NCBI RefSeq assembly: GCF_029714185.1
Contig: NZ_CP121671.1
Span: 2,604,001 to 2,668,000, forward strand
Direction of reading: 5' to 3'
DNA: 64,000 nt
Source of the DNA: Halobacillus naozhouensis
GTDB lineage: Bacteria; Bacillota; Bacilli; Bacillales; Halobacillaceae
Part shown: positions 18,804 through 28,058 of the stretch, in pieces
Layout: each line of letters opens with the position of its first letter
Position numbering within the stretch: the first letter of the stretch is position 1
The notes under the pieces: model-generated
The model's database searches: none
Told to the model about the DNA's origin: nothing
What the model saw: only the letters and a program-made list of their open reading frames with translations
Made by a program: the position numbers and the translations under genes

Positions 18804-19085
18804 TTATGGAAAATAGAACCACATGAGCATCAACAAACCAACTAGCTGAATCACTGCTAATATGGACCATCCAATACGGAAACGGGAATAATTTAACTTG
18901 TGTCGAAAGACTCTCATTCCGGCAACTCCGCCGCACGCTCCCCCCATTAAAGCGAATAACCACAATCGTTTCTCTGTCACTCGCCATTGCCCTTTTTTAG
19001 CTTTCCTTTTGTCATACCCCATTAAAATAAACAGCGCAGTGCTGGATAGAATAAAAACAAACAGGATCCAATAAGATACGGCCAT
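18804..19085 (-). CDS. ysdA: DUF1294 membrane protein (YsdA)
   Basis: 93 aa with three hydrophobic helices. The DUF1294 core is visible as MGYDKRKAKKGQWRVTEKRLWLFALMGG followed by a Gly-rich GACGGVAGMRVFRHK. Function unknown. The frame is open to 19118, but that lies inside the rplT terminator, and GGGGGAG is spaced 5 bases before the ATG at 19085. It is the last of the infC-rpmI-rplT-ysdA order known in Bacillaceae and is separated from rplT by a terminator. Confidence 0.85.
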   Translation of the reverse strand: MAVSYWILFVFILSSTALFILMGYDKRKAKKGQWRVTEKRLWLFALMGGACGGVAGMRVFRHKLNYSRFRIGWSILAVIQLVGLLMLMWFYFP

Positions 19086-19108
19086 CATTACTCCCCCGTC
19101 CATCACGA

Positions 19109-19144
19109 AAAGAGCCATTTCCAGGCGAACGGAAATGGCTTCTT
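19109..19144 (-). terminator. Terminator after rplT
   Basis: On the minus strand AAGCCATTTCC and GGAAATGGCTC pair around GTTCGCCT and run into TTTTCG. It lies between rplT and the DUF1294 gene. Confidence 0.75.
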
Positions 19145-19161
19145 ATATTTAAATATTTTCT

Positions 19162-19518
19162 TTATTTAAGAGCTGATTTGGCTTGCTCTGCCAGGCTTGA
19201 GAACCCTTTTTCATCATTGATGGCAAGCTCAGCAAGCATTTTACGGTTTACTTCTACACCGGCAAGCTTAAGTCCATGCATTAAGCGGCTGTAAGAAATG
19301 TCATTCATACGAGCTGCTGCATTAATACGTGCAATCCAAAGTTTACGGAAGTCACGTTTTTTCTGACGGCGGTCGCGGTATGCATACTGACCTGACTTCA
19401 TTACTTGCTGTTTAGCAGTTTTAAATAGTGCGTGTTTTGAACCATAATAACCTTTAGCTAATTTAAGGACACGATTACGACGTTTACGTGTCACTGTTCC
19501 ACCTTTAACTCGTGGCAT
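19162..19518 (-). CDS. rplT: Ribosomal protein L20
   Basis: 118 aa, full length. Basic N-terminal helix ([20 protein letters not shown]) and the conserved core [15 protein letters not shown]20 is an early-assembly 23S rRNA binder and also represses its own operon by binding the leader RNA. AGGAGGGAATTACA precedes the ATG. Third gene of infC-rpmI-rplT. Confidence 0.98.
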   Translation of the reverse strand: MPRVKGGTVTRKRRNRVLKLAKGYYGSKHALFKTAKQQVMKSGQYAYRDRRQKKRDFRKLWIARINAAARMNDISYSRLMHGLKLAGVEVNRKMLAELAINDEKGFSSLAEQAKSALK

Positions 19519-19552
19519 TGTAATTCCCTCCTATATGAATCTGTTTCGTTTA

Positions 19553-19750
19553 TTATTTTTTCGGAAGCATGTGTTTAATACGACGGAAGTCTCCGTTTGA
19601 AACTAATGTCGCTTTACGCAATTTGCGTTTTTGCTTCGTAGATTTATTTGCGAATAAGTGGCTTGTAAACGCATGGGAGCGTTTCACCTTTCCACTACCA
19701 GTTTTTTTGAAACGTTTCTGAGAACCTTTATGGGTTTTCATCTTAGGCAT
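19553..19750 (-). CDS. rpmI: Ribosomal protein L35
   Basis: 65 aa, [18 protein letters not shown] start and [14 protein letters not shown] core. An ATG six bases further upstream is only 3 bases from AAAGGAGG, whereas the ATG at 19750 is correctly spaced and matches the family start. Middle gene of the infC operon. Confidence 0.97.
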   Translation of the reverse strand: MPKMKTHKGSQKRFKKTGSGKVKRSHAFTSHLFANKSTKQKRKLRKATLVSNGDFRRIKHMLPKK

Positions 19751-19779
19751 TGACATTTTCCTCCTTTAACTGATTCTAC

Positions 19780-20298
19780 TTACTTCTCTGCTAGAGGAGC
19801 AAGCATCATAAACATATTGCGACCTTCCATTTTTGGTTTGGTCTCAATAGTAGCAACGTCCTTACATTCTTCAGCCAGACGTTCAAGAACTTTTTGTCCA
19901 AGTTCTTTATGAGTGATTGCACGACCACGGAAACGGACAGATGCTTTCACTTTGTCACCTTTTATTAAGAATTTACGAGCATTACGAAGCTTCGTATTGA
20001 AGTCATGCTCTTCAATTCCCGGGCTTAATCGAACTTCTTTAAGCTTGATAATCGTTTGATTCTTACGAGCTTCTTTCTCTTTCTTCTGCTGCTCATAACG
20101 GTACTTACCGTAATCCATGATCCGGCAGACCGGTGGTTTCGCATTTGGAGCTACCATGACAAGGTCAAGGTTGGCATTTGTCGCAATGTCAAGTGCTTCA
20201 TTACGAGATTTAACTCCGAGCTGCTCACCGTTTACATCAATGAGTCTTACTTCACGTGCGCGAATTTTCTCATTAACATTCATGTTATCCTTGCTAAT
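19780..20298 (-). CDS. infC: Translation initiation factor IF-3 (ATT start)
   Basis: 172 aa when started at ATT 20298, giving (I/M)[15 protein letters not shown], which aligns with other Bacillus IF-3 N-termini. The first ATG (20283) would lose five residues and has no ribosome site, whereas GGAGGTGG lies 6 bases before the ATT. IF-3 rejects non-canonical start codons, and the rare start of its own gene allows autoregulation. The N-domain (to about 75), basic linker ([13 protein letters not shown]) and C-domain ([17 protein letters not shown]) are intact. It heads infC-rpmI-rplT behind the L20 leader. Confidence 0.95.
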   Translation of the reverse strand: MSKDNMNVNEKIRAREVRLIDVNGEQLGVKSRNEALDIATNANLDLVMVAPNAKPPVCRIMDYGKYRYEQQKKEKEARKNQTIIKLKEVRLSPGIEEHDFNTKLRNARKFLIKGDKVKASVRFRGRAITHKELGQKVLERLAEECKDVATIETKPKMEGRNMFMMLAPLAEK

Positions 20299-20368
20299 AG
20301 TCAGCCACCTCCATCATAATTTAGAAACTTATATAAGATCCGTCATCGACAAGTGGTTTTGAATCCAT

Positions 20369-20512
20369 AAAAAAAGTGTCGGCACACAGACTGCACCCAC
20401 ACGTTTCCCTTATAGAATACAAAGGATAATTAACCTGCCAACTGCATATGTTTGCGTCGATCAGGTGAGAAGCGGGTGCTTCTTCTTGTCTCAGATCCGT
20501 TCATTCAGTTAC
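20369..20512 (-). promoter_or_regulatory. L20-type autoregulatory leader of infC-rpmI-rplT
   Basis: The minus-strand transcript begins near 20512 and contains a hairpin-rich region ending in GTGTGGGTGCAG paired with TGTGCCGACAC, then a run of T (20369-20402). In B. subtilis the matching leader (Rfam L20_leader) is bound by L20 to promote termination. Position, spacing and terminator agree; I judged the upstream L20-binding helices only by eye. Confidence 0.65.
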
Positions 20513-20518
20513 CTAACA

Positions 20519-20547
20519 ATAATAGCACGCTGGTTTCTCCATGTCAA
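20519..20547 (-). promoter_or_regulatory. infC operon promoter
   Basis: TTGACA (20542-20547), 17 bases, TATTAT (20519-20524), with TGC before the -10. A consensus-strength sigma-A promoter, fitting a ribosomal protein operon. Confidence 0.85.
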
Positions 20548-20639
20548 CAGCTATTGCCTTGCAGTTCATCGTTAGATCATATGAAGGTTTTTTCCGAAAG
20601 GCTCTTTTCGTAAATTTTGTTGCTCCGAGAACTATAAAC

Positions 20640-20815
20640 TACTTCTTAAAGTACGATTTCGGAAATACACTAGGCTGGTATGCGGTGGATTGAAGCGTTG
20701 CCCGCGGAAAGCGACTGCCCGAAGTGAAAATCAACCTCGCTTTTGGGACGAAAGTTTATATCAACTTCGAGGGTTAGGTCAAAAACAACAATCTTTTAGA
20801 AAACAGCCTTCCAAA
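20640..20815. repeat. Likely dispersed intergenic repeat of Bacillaceae
   Basis: This non-coding stretch between thrS and the infC promoter contains CCCGCGGAAAGCGACTGCCC, AAGTGAAAATCAACC and a distal AACAATCTTTTAGAAAACAGCC. These resemble short dispersed intergenic elements I know from many Bacillus-group genomes. GC content rises locally, and no ORF or terminator explains it. Only one copy is in the window, so repetition cannot be shown here. Confidence 0.4.
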
Positions 20816-20844
20816 AAGCTCAGCTGATAACACTTTTACGTCCG

Positions 20845-22791
20845 CTATTTATTTAAAAGTTTTAAATCAATTTCATTACGGATTTCATCTTTAAAAGTCG
20901 CCACGGTCTTCGTTTCTGACTTCTGTTCACCATAACGACGGACATTTACGGCATGGTCTTCGATCTCTTTATCCCCCACGACGAGCTGGAATGGGATTTT
21001 TTGAGTTTGAGCTTCGCGAATCTTATATCCTATTTTTTCATTACGCTCATCCACTTCAACCCTGACGCCTGCCTCTCTTAGTTCATCTTCAAGCTTTTTC
21101 GCATAGTCAAGGTGGGCCTCAGCCGAAACTGGTATAATTTTGGCCTGAACGGGCGCGAGCCATGTCGGAAAAGCCCCTTTATACTCTTCAATTAAGAAAG
21201 CAACGAATCGCTCCATGGTAGAAACAACTCCGCGGTGAATAACAACCGGACGGTGATCCTTGCCATCCTCGCCAACGTACGTCAGGTCAAATCGTTCAGG
21301 GAGATGAAAGTCCAGCTGAACAGTGGACAGTGTTTCTTCTTTTCCAAGTGCTGTTTTCACTTGAACATCAAGTTTCGGACCATAAAAAGCGGCCTCTCCT
21401 TCAGCTTCCACATATTCAAGTTCCATATCTTCCATCGTTTCCTTTAACATTGCCTGAGCTCTATTCCACATTTCATCATTATCTACATACTTCTCTTTAT
21501 CTTCCGGATCACGATAAGACAGACGGAACCGGTAATCGTTAATTCCGAAATCACGGTAAACCTCTTGTACGAGGCGAACGACACGTTTAAACTCATCCTT
21601 CAACTGATCTGGGCGAGCAAAGATATGAGCATCATTCAAGGTCATCGCTCGAACACGCTGCAAGCCAGCAAGAGCTCCAGACATTTCATGACGGTGCATT
21701 GTTCCCAGTTCAGCAATCCGGACGGGAAGGTTACGATAACTGTAAAACTCATTTTTATACACCATCATATGGTGCGGACAGTTCATTGGGCGCAGAACTA
21801 AGTCTTCATTGTCCATTTCCAATGTTGGGAACATGTCATCTTGATAGTGATCCCAGTGCCCACTTGTTTTATAAAGGTCTACACTCCCTAGCACAGGTGT
21901 GTACACATGGTCATAACCTAAACGTTCTTCTGTATCAACTATATAACGCTCAATGTTACGACGAATTGTCGCCCCTTTCGGTAACCAGAGCGGCAAGCCT
22001 TGCCCTACTTTTTGATTGACTGTAAACAGCCCCAGCTCCTTACCTAGTTTACGATGATCGCGCTCTTTTGCTTCCTCTAAAAGATGAAGATATTCTTCAA
22101 GTTGTGCTTTTTTCTCAAATGCTGTCCCATAAATTCGCTGCAGCATCTTGTTATCACTGTCCCCACGCCAATAGGCACCAGAGATGTTCAGTAACTTAAA
22201 TATTTTAATTTTACTCGTTTGAGGAACATGAACTCCACGGCAAAGGTCGAAAAATTCACCTTGTTTATAAATGGTAAGGGTCTCCCCTTCTGGGATATCT
22301 TGAATAAGCTCGAGTTTTAAATCATCACCAAGCTCTTTATACTTTTCAATTGCCTCTTCACGAGTAAGTTCAATTCGCTGGATTTCAAGATTCTCATCAA
22401 CGATACGCTGCATTTCCTTCTCAATTTTCGGCAAATCCTCAGGTGTTAAAGAAACATCGAGGTCAATATCGTAGTAAAAACCACTTTCAATCACAGGACC
22501 GACACCAAGCTTGACCTCACCATACAGACGTTTAATAGCTTGTGCCATTAAATGGGCTGTAGAGTGACGCAGAATATCGATTCCTTCTGGATTTTTATAA
22601 GTTAAAATTTCCACTGCACCGTCCTGTTCAATGGGACGCCTTAAATCATAATCTTCTCCATCTAATTTAATTGCTAATGATTGTTTCTTAAGCCCTGGCG
22701 AAATCGACTGGGCAATCTCTTCTCCAGTAGTTCCTATAGGAAATTCCTTCTTATTACCATCTGGAAACGTAATATGAATTGCTTCTGCCAT
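20845..22791 (-). CDS. thrS: Threonyl-tRNA synthetase
   Basis: 648 aa. TGS domain at about 1-63, then the editing domain with HSTAHLMAQ and [12 protein letters not shown], which clears Ser-tRNA-Thr. The class II core follows with the zinc Cys in [13 protein letters not shown] and motif 3 [11 protein letters not shown], then the anticodon-binding domain from about 535. The gene is preceded by a Thr T-box leader. No terminator is obvious after the stop before the infC promoter. Confidence 0.98.
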   Translation of the reverse strand: MAEAIHITFPDGNKKEFPIGTTGEEIAQSISPGLKKQSLAIKLDGEDYDLRRPIEQDGAVEILTYKNPEGIDILRHSTAHLMAQAIKRLYGEVKLGVGPVIESGFYYDIDLDVSLTPEDLPKIEKEMQRIVDENLEIQRIELTREEAIEKYKELGDDLKLELIQDIPEGETLTIYKQGEFFDLCRGVHVPQTSKIKIFKLLNISGAYWRGDSDNKMLQRIYGTAFEKKAQLEEYLHLLEEAKERDHRKLGKELGLFTVNQKVGQGLPLWLPKGATIRRNIERYIVDTEERLGYDHVYTPVLGSVDLYKTSGHWDHYQDDMFPTLEMDNEDLVLRPMNCPHHMMVYKNEFYSYRNLPVRIAELGTMHRHEMSGALAGLQRVRAMTLNDAHIFARPDQLKDEFKRVVRLVQEVYRDFGINDYRFRLSYRDPEDKEKYVDNDEMWNRAQAMLKETMEDMELEYVEAEGEAAFYGPKLDVQVKTALGKEETLSTVQLDFHLPERFDLTYVGEDGKDHRPVVIHRGVVSTMERFVAFLIEEYKGAFPTWLAPVQAKIIPVSAEAHLDYAKKLEDELREAGVRVEVDERNEKIGYKIREAQTQKIPFQLVVGDKEIEDHAVNVRRYGEQKSETKTVATFKDEIRNEIDLKLLNK

Positions 22792-22816
22792 GTTGCCACT
22801 CCTTTTTCATAAAATT

Positions 22817-23083
22817 AAAAAAACGCTCGCCCCTTCTGCTGCTAAGCAAAAGGGGCGAGCGTGATTACTCGCGGTTCCACCCATCAATTCCCACAAAAAA
22901 TACTTTGTGGCTCCATTCATCCTTAACGCGGACCAAACGCTGTTTATTACTCATTTCCTTTCACAAACAGAGCTCAGAGGTGGTAAACAGCTAATCCGTC
23001 AAGGAAGAGTTTTCAGCCAGTGACTCTTCTCTCTATACAAGCGTCCATTAGAGTTCTTGTCCTCATCAGTGCAGTAAATATAT
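22817..23083 (-). promoter_or_regulatory. T-box riboswitch leader of thrS
   Basis: The T-box core GGGTGGAACCGCG is at 22870-22882, followed by a strong terminator in which CGCTCGCCCCTT pairs with AAGGGGCGAGCG and runs into T residues (22817-22863). The Thr codon ACC is at 22982-22984 in the context ACCACCUCUGAGC, at the specifier position. This explains the 323-base gap between thrS and ytxC. Confidence 0.93.
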
Positions 23084-23089
23084 GTAGGT

Positions 23090-23118
23090 ATTATAGCGGT
23101 AAACAAGAAAGAAATCAA
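23090..23118 (-). promoter_or_regulatory. thrS promoter
   Basis: TTGATT (23113-23118), 17 bases, TATAAT (23090-23095). The -35 overlaps the last codons of ytxC. Confidence 0.75.
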
Positions 23119-23945
23119 GCCCAATCGAAAGGAAATTCCGAAAGGGGCTTACAAGACGCTTTTTCTTCAAACAAATTTGTTAGCAAATCAAGCTTCGAAT
23201 CTCCCAAGTGATCAGAATAAATAATTAGCTCGTCCGGCGCAAAAATAAGGGCTGGGGTAATTCCAAAATTAATAGGTAAATTGGTTAGAAAAGGAGCTGG
23301 ATATTGATTCAAATAAAGAACGAGTTCGTCCCGACTAACTTTATTTCCCTCATCATGGAAATAATGAAGCTCCTCGTCATGAAATACATGTAATACATGC
23401 ACCCCCGTGTCCCTATTATTGACACCGCGCCTCCATGAATCAACCATAAGCTGATGCGCCTCTTCCAGCTTATATTCATCTAATATTTTCCCTGTAAAAT
23501 CCACTAAATCCTCATAGATCTTTTCCAGACAAACAGCACTTAACCAGTCAAAATCGACATAAAAACGACCTGATAACTTGTCATTTACACATGTCTCGAT
23601 AGCTTGTTCTAAATCAGGGATTACAATTCCTGCCGGAGGTTCCAGTCTGAACTCACTGCTCAATTCTATAATCCGTTTAATCTCCTGCTTTTCTTTATAG
23701 TGAAATACATGCTTGAGTACACCCTCTGTCCATGGTGCCAGCTTTTGATCCTTAATGACTCTTGTCACACTTTGTACAAAATCATTAAAAACTTCTCTCA
23801 ACGACAACTCAGTTTCTATTAATAACTTGTTATGTGAGATATCTTTAACCATCCAGGGGCAGGAGTGATCTATTTGAAGTTCTGTTATCACCTGATGGAA
23901 ATAAAAAGCAACTTTTCGACTGGAAAACTGTATACATACCAACAC
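23115..23945 (-). CDS. ytxC: YtxC family protein
   Basis: 276 aa from a GTG at 23945 that follows GAGGGGGAA. The sequence matches the YtxC family, known only from spore formers and often called a putative sporulation protein. No catalytic motif or membrane segment is apparent; the C-terminal half contains VDSWRRGVNNRDTGV and a HDEELHYFHDE stretch. It lies between dnaI and thrS as in B. subtilis. Function not established. Confidence 0.8.
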   Translation of the reverse strand: MLVCIQFSSRKVAFYFHQVITELQIDHSCPWMVKDISHNKLLIETELSLREVFNDFVQSVTRVIKDQKLAPWTEGVLKHVFHYKEKQEIKRIIELSSEFRLEPPAGIVIPDLEQAIETCVNDKLSGRFYVDFDWLSAVCLEKIYEDLVDFTGKILDEYKLEEAHQLMVDSWRRGVNNRDTGVHVLHVFHDEELHYFHDEGNKVSRDELVLYLNQYPAPFLTNLPINFGITPALIFAPDELIIYSDHLGDSKLDLLTNLFEEKASCKPLSEFPFDWA

Positions 23946-24039
23946 ACTTCCCCCTCATCACAAAAACATCCCCACCTGCAGTGAGCATTTATTTAGACTA
24001 TTACGTCTTATACATATGATAAGAAGGAATGAAACATGC

Positions 24040-24975
24040 CTATTGACCTCGTCGATTCTGTCCCTCCACAGGTACACTATCACTTAATTGCTTCACACGT
24101 TCCGTAATTCGCTGTGCTTTAACTTGATCAATATCTCCACGATTGCTCGTCATTAATACTTTTTCTAATTCATTTAGAGAATAGTTAGAAGTGAAAAAGA
24201 CCGGAAGCCGCTCCATCATTCGGTATTGTAATATAGATCCCAAGACTTCGTCACGAAACCACGCGGATTGAGATTCTGCTCCTATATCATCCAGCATGAG
24301 CACAGGTGTTTTTTTAAAGGCCTCAATCTTGTCATTCATGGAATCGTCTTTTATAGAGGCTTTGATCTCCCGAACAAATTCAGGCATATAAATAATCATC
24401 GAAGCAATATTTTTTTTCATTAATTCATTAGCAATCACTCCGAGGAAAAATGTCTTACCCACTCCAAAAGGACCGTGAAAATACAATCCTCTGCTCGGAA
24501 GCTGCTCATCTATTTTTTCGAGATATTGTACGGTTCTCTGGATAGCCTGACCACGATCATCATCATTAAAGTCTATTCGATCAAGGTTAGCCTCCAAAAT
24601 TTCCCTTGGGATATGAAGGCTGCTTATTAAAGAGCGCTGATTCCGCTGCTGCTCTTGTTGACGTTCACTGCGGCACTTATTATAAACCAATTTAATTTCT
24701 GAACCTGTCACCTCTAACTGAGGAACGTGACCAGGTAAAATATTGATACAAGCTTCGCGAGAAGGACACTTTTCACAATCCTTTGATTGCGATTGATACT
24801 CATAAAGTTTGATCAGCTGTTTTTCCAGGACATCTTCCGTTAGAGAAGGATGGTCCCTGACCAGCTGTTTTATCTCTGATGAATTCAGAACTTCACGCTT
24901 CATGTGACCTAGACGTTGTTGAAATTGTTTATGATTACTCATCCACTTTTGCAAAGATTTTTGAATGGGCTCCAC
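24040..24975 (-). CDS. dnaI: Primosomal protein DnaI (helicase loader)
   Basis: 311 aa from GTG 24975 (ribosome site GAGGTG). DnaI loads the replicative helicase DnaC at oriC and at restart sites. The N-terminal helicase-binding domain holds the zinc cluster (CEKCPSREACI plus a nearby Cys in YNKCRSE). The C-terminal AAA+ domain has Walker A HGPFGVGKTFFLG near 168, Walker B VLMLDDIGAES near 230 and sensor TSNYSLNELE. It follows dnaB with a 13-base gap. Confidence 0.96.
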   Translation of the reverse strand: MEPIQKSLQKWMSNHKQFQQRLGHMKREVLNSSEIKQLVRDHPSLTEDVLEKQLIKLYEYQSQSKDCEKCPSREACINILPGHVPQLEVTGSEIKLVYNKCRSERQQEQQRNQRSLISSLHIPREILEANLDRIDFNDDDRGQAIQRTVQYLEKIDEQLPSRGLYFHGPFGVGKTFFLGVIANELMKKNIASMIIYMPEFVREIKASIKDDSMNDKIEAFKKTPVLMLDDIGAESQSAWFRDEVLGSILQYRMMERLPVFFTSNYSLNELEKVLMTSNRGDIDQVKAQRITERVKQLSDSVPVEGQNRRGQ

Positions 24976-24988
24976 GAATTACTACACC

Positions 24989-26344
24989 TCACGATTCATT
25001 TCCTTTATTCGACAGCTTCCGTATACGCTCAGCAATATCCTGCTTATTGATCGGGGCTGCAGGTTGTTTCTCTTTAGGCTCCCCGCGCTTCTTAAACCAA
25101 TCCGGGATAACTTCCTGATTTGTATTTTTTTTCCGATATGTGTTTCTCTGTTTCCCCCACTGCTGATACTTCTGATGTTCAGCCTTGGCAAGGTTCATTG
25201 CCTGTCTCACAGTAGACACATTTTTGCGTGCCCAATGACTGGCAATTTTCTCAAGGTAAGGCTTCGATAGTTTCATATCCGTTTTTAATAGCACATAGTG
25301 AATCAGAACATTCATGACCCCAGGCTGGAGGCCTTGTTCTGTCATAATATCTCGAATTATTTTCATTTCCTGCTCTGAGGCTTGATTACCGTTCGATAGA
25401 TCCTCCAAAAGTTCTCTAGGTGAGATTTCTTCTAGTAATTGAATAAACTGCTCTTCCTTATTGCCTGCTTCTTTATTAGTAGACTCAGGGACCTTTTCCC
25501 GCTCGTCAATACTCCCATTCTCTGCAGAAGGCCTGTCTTTCATATAATCATGACAAGCAGCTTTTAGTTCATCAATTATCAATTCATTTTCCTCATTAAT
25601 AGCCCAGATAATCGCCCGCTCGATTTCACTGGACGTTAAGTTGTACAAAGCAACTAGCTGGGAAATAATCCTCCGATGATCCCCAGTAAGAATCTTCTCA
25701 CTCGGATACATCCTCTGCTTTAATGCATGATGCAGCCAATTAAAATCTACCCGGCTGTTTAAAATCGCTGGACCGCGGGACACTGTGCCTTCTCGACGTT
25801 GCGCAGATTGTTTTTGCTGATCCAGTAAAGCTGACGAAGGGTACACCCCATGAAATACACGATCAAATGTTTCTGTTACTTCCTCATATTCTTCCACAGA
25901 AACAGTAGGCAAGGAAAACCTGGTGCGCAATGATTTAAATTTATCTTCACCCATTTCATGTCTTAACAACAAGGAAAGCATATCATCATTAAAAAATTCC
26001 TCCGGGGAAAATGGGGGCCTGATTTCATATAAGTAAACAGTTGTCGCTTCTTTTTTTGATAGATATGTTCGTAAAAGCCCTAGCGCCTCAAGCTTTTGCC
26101 TGGCTTTATATACTTGATCCAAGGGGGTAGACAGAAACGCCATAATCGCATGATGGGATTGTACAAACCCTCGCTCGCACGTTTCATATTCATTAACTAA
26201 AAATTGATATAAGGAAATAGCTAGCTTTCCTATTAGTGGTTGATATAAATGGGTTAATGACCATTGAGCGGATTGAGGAGCTGAACCTGTTTGAATAATT
26301 CTAAATCCATCTATTGGTAAAAGCTTTCCTATATACCGATCCAT
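24989..26344 (-). CDS. dnaB: Replication initiation and membrane attachment protein DnaB
   Basis: 451 aa. This is the Gram-positive DnaB, a primosome component that works with DnaD and DnaI and attaches origins to the membrane; it is not the helicase. Two DDBH-type domains are present: an N-terminal winged-helix region (1-200) and a C-terminal DnaD-like region (about 300-390) ending near YLEKIASHWARKNVSTVRQAM. A charged linker around 275-300 separates them. The nrdR-dnaB-dnaI order is conserved. Confidence 0.95.
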   Translation of the reverse strand: MDRYIGKLLPIDGFRIIQTGSAPQSAQWSLTHLYQPLIGKLAISLYQFLVNEYETCERGFVQSHHAIMAFLSTPLDQVYKARQKLEALGLLRTYLSKKEATTVYLYEIRPPFSPEEFFNDDMLSLLLRHEMGEDKFKSLRTRFSLPTVSVEEYEEVTETFDRVFHGVYPSSALLDQQKQSAQRREGTVSRGPAILNSRVDFNWLHHALKQRMYPSEKILTGDHRRIISQLVALYNLTSSEIERAIIWAINEENELIIDELKAACHDYMKDRPSAENGSIDEREKVPESTNKEAGNKEEQFIQLLEEISPRELLEDLSNGNQASEQEMKIIRDIMTEQGLQPGVMNVLIHYVLLKTDMKLSKPYLEKIASHWARKNVSTVRQAMNLAKAEHQKYQQWGKQRNTYRKKNTNQEVIPDWFKKRGEPKEKQPAAPINKQDIAERIRKLSNKGNES

Positions 26345-26392
26345 GAATAGACCCCCCTTTCATCTGAAAAAGAAAATGAGCCCCAACCCGGC

Positions 26393-26857
26393 TCATCCTT
26401 TATCTTCATGTTTAATTAATTCTTTTAACTCGTCTATAAACACATTAATATCTTTAAATTGGCGATATACTGATGCAAAACGAACATAAGCTACCTCATC
26501 AATTCTTGAAAGTCGCCCCATGATCATTTCACCTATATCCTTGCTTTGAACTTCTGATACACCACGATTTCTCAGTTCCTTCTCAATATCAAGGGTTACA
26601 GCTTCCAATTCCTCAACAGCAACCGGTCTTTTTTCACATGCACGTATAAGACCGCGCATAAGCTTCTCACGGCTGAACTCTTCTCTCGTTCCTTCCTTTT
26701 TTACGACAATCAGCGGTACCTCTTCGATTCTCTCAAAGGTCGTAAAGCGAAAGTCACATTGTTCGCATTCCCTTCTCCGCCTGATCGAATGTCCCTCCTC
26801 GATCGGCCTCGAATCCAGCACCTTCGTACTTTTATAGTGGCAATTTGGGCATTTCAA
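26393..26857 (-). CDS. nrdR: Transcriptional repressor NrdR
   Basis: 154 aa from a TTG at 26857, giving MKCPNCHYK, the exact family start; GGAG lies 9 bases upstream. The ATG at 26872 would add five residues before the zinc ribbon. The Cys4 ribbon (CPNC, CEQC) is followed by [20 protein letters not shown] and an ATP-cone domain ([19 protein letters not shown]). NrdR senses ATP/dATP and represses ribonucleotide reductase genes at NrdR boxes. Confidence 0.95.
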   Translation of the reverse strand: MKCPNCHYKSTKVLDSRPIEEGHSIRRRRECEQCDFRFTTFERIEEVPLIVVKKEGTREEFSREKLMRGLIRACEKRPVAVEELEAVTLDIEKELRNRGVSEVQSKDIGEMIMGRLSRIDEVAYVRFASVYRQFKDINVFIDELKELIKHEDKG

Positions 26858-26890
26858 TACAATCAACTCCACATATTCTTCGATTCATTC

Positions 26891-27271
26891 TCATCTTTCT
26901 GACGATTTTAATGAAGGAAACTGACGATCAAGCTGCTCGTAAAGCTGAAGAATCAACCTGTCACTGAAGCCAAAATCTACCGGTCCACCTGAATCACTAG
27001 TCACAGAAAAATCTACAGATGTTTGAAATGGACGTACCATAATAATGGTTGCAACGATGAAGGCTTTTCTGTTTCCCTTATAGTTCACGGTAATCTCTCC
27101 ACGCTCATTTGAAACGGCCGCTTTTTCAGAAGGTGCAGGAAATAGATCCGCTACCGCTCTGAATACTTCGTCTTTCTTGGCTTTATAGTAATGTGTTTTA
27201 AGTCTCTTATCATGTGGTTCTTCACTTGTTTCTGCATGATTACTAAAATACCTGGAAATAAATGATTTCAC
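26891..27271 (-). CDS. Uncharacterised small cytosolic protein
   Basis: 126 aa from the ATG at 27271. I do not recognise a named family. The first 40 residues are basic and polar, followed by a folded-looking alternating region (GEITVNYKGNRKAFIVATIIMVRPFQTSVDFSVT) that could be a beta-sheet domain, and a C-terminal amphipathic helix (DRLILQLYEQLDRQF). There is no clear signal peptide. It lies 33 bases upstream of nrdR on the same strand and may be cotranscribed. TATAAT occurs about 45 bases upstream with no good -35. Confidence 0.7.
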   Translation of the reverse strand: MKSFISRYFSNHAETSEEPHDKRLKTHYYKAKKDEVFRAVADLFPAPSEKAAVSNERGEITVNYKGNRKAFIVATIIMVRPFQTSVDFSVTSDSGGPVDFGFSDRLILQLYEQLDRQFPSLKSSER

Positions 27272-27384
27272 ATACCTAACCCCTTCAAAACAAATTCGAC
27301 ATCATCTGATTATATTTTAACACGTTTTACTAAAAAAAAAAGTGAAGGTTCCCTAAACGCACTTAACGCGAAAGCAAAGTTCGA

Positions 27385-27450
27385 ATCAATGCAGACAAGA
27401 ACAAAAGCGGAAGCGGATGACTGGTCCTGCGTGCTGGAGCTGGATGTTGC
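27385..27450. repeat. Fragment resembling a dispersed intergenic repeat
   Basis: AAAGCGGAAGCGGATGACTGG followed by GTGCTGGAGCTGGATGTTGC resembles a common Bacillaceae intergenic element. It lies in the 230-base non-coding gap between the uncharacterised gene (26891-27271) and the speD terminator, where I see nothing else but A/T-rich sequence. Confidence 0.35.
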
Positions 27451-27502
27451 TAATTTCAGTATGGTTATTCACAAGCAAATATTTTTGTAATTTCTTATAT
27501 AA

Positions 27503-27537
27503 CAAAAAAAGCCGTACAGAAGGAACTGTACGGCTTT
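27503..27537 (-). terminator. Terminator of speD
   Basis: On the minus strand AAAGCCGTACAG and CTGTACGGCTTT pair around TTCCTT and continue into TTTTTTG. It lies directly after the speD stop. Confidence 0.85.
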
Positions 27538-27543
27538 CAATCA

Positions 27544-27921
27544 CTATAGGACACGGGACTGTGGCACTTCAACAGGCCCCATCCCTCTCGGAACTTCCAC
27601 TGTTTCATTTCGACCAGCCTCTAGTGCTTCGACAATAAATTCAGCTGCTACATTTGGATCGATGCGATCACCGCAAGTATATACATCGATACTTGCATAT
27701 CCATGCTCGGGAAAGCTATGGATCGTTAAGTGCGACTCCGAAATAATAACAACCCCGCTTACCCCGTGTGGAGCGAATTTGTGAAAGGCAACTTCCCTTA
27801 CTTCAGCACCTGCTTTGAGTGCTGCATCTACAAAAGTTTGTTCGATATATGACATATCGTTTAATTTATCTTCGTTACAATCCCATAATTCTGCAATAAC
27901 ATGTCTTCCCATTGTATCCAT
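27544..27921 (-). CDS. speD: S-adenosylmethionine decarboxylase proenzyme
   Basis: 125 aa, the short Bacillus/Thermotoga-type SpeD. It decarboxylates S-adenosylmethionine to supply aminopropyl groups for spermidine. The proenzyme cleaves itself at Glu-Ser in [10 protein letters not shown], turning that Ser into the pyruvoyl group; the catalytic Cys lies in YTCGD. AAGGGGGG lies before the ATG at 27921. It follows gapB as in B. subtilis, but has its own promoter and a structured leader. The aminopropyltransferase-like protein at 58 kb could use its product. Confidence 0.96.
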   Translation of the reverse strand: MDTMGRHVIAELWDCNEDKLNDMSYIEQTFVDAALKAGAEVREVAFHKFAPHGVSGVVIISESHLTIHSFPEHGYASIDVYTCGDRIDPNVAAEFIVEALEAGRNETVEVPRGMGPVEVPQSRVL

Positions 27922-27964
27922 TCAAGGACCCCCCTTTTGATCAGTAACAAATTCACTTCCAAAT

Positions 27965-28033
27965 GCCTAACATGCTCTACCACGGGGGAAAGTTAGTCCT
28001 GAGAGGTCCTAACCCTTTGAGCAGACATGAAGT
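27965..28033 (-). promoter_or_regulatory. Structured untranslated leader of speD
   Basis: The roughly 130-base leader folds by eye: GTTAG pairs with CTAAC, enclosing CCT/AGG, and the whole is framed by TGCTC paired with GAGCA. GGG/CCC pairing next to the inner stem is also possible. I do not recognise a known riboswitch class. It ends about 45 bases before the speD start. Confidence 0.4.
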
Positions 28034-28058
28034 CAATAATATTCAGAAGTTCAGAAAA

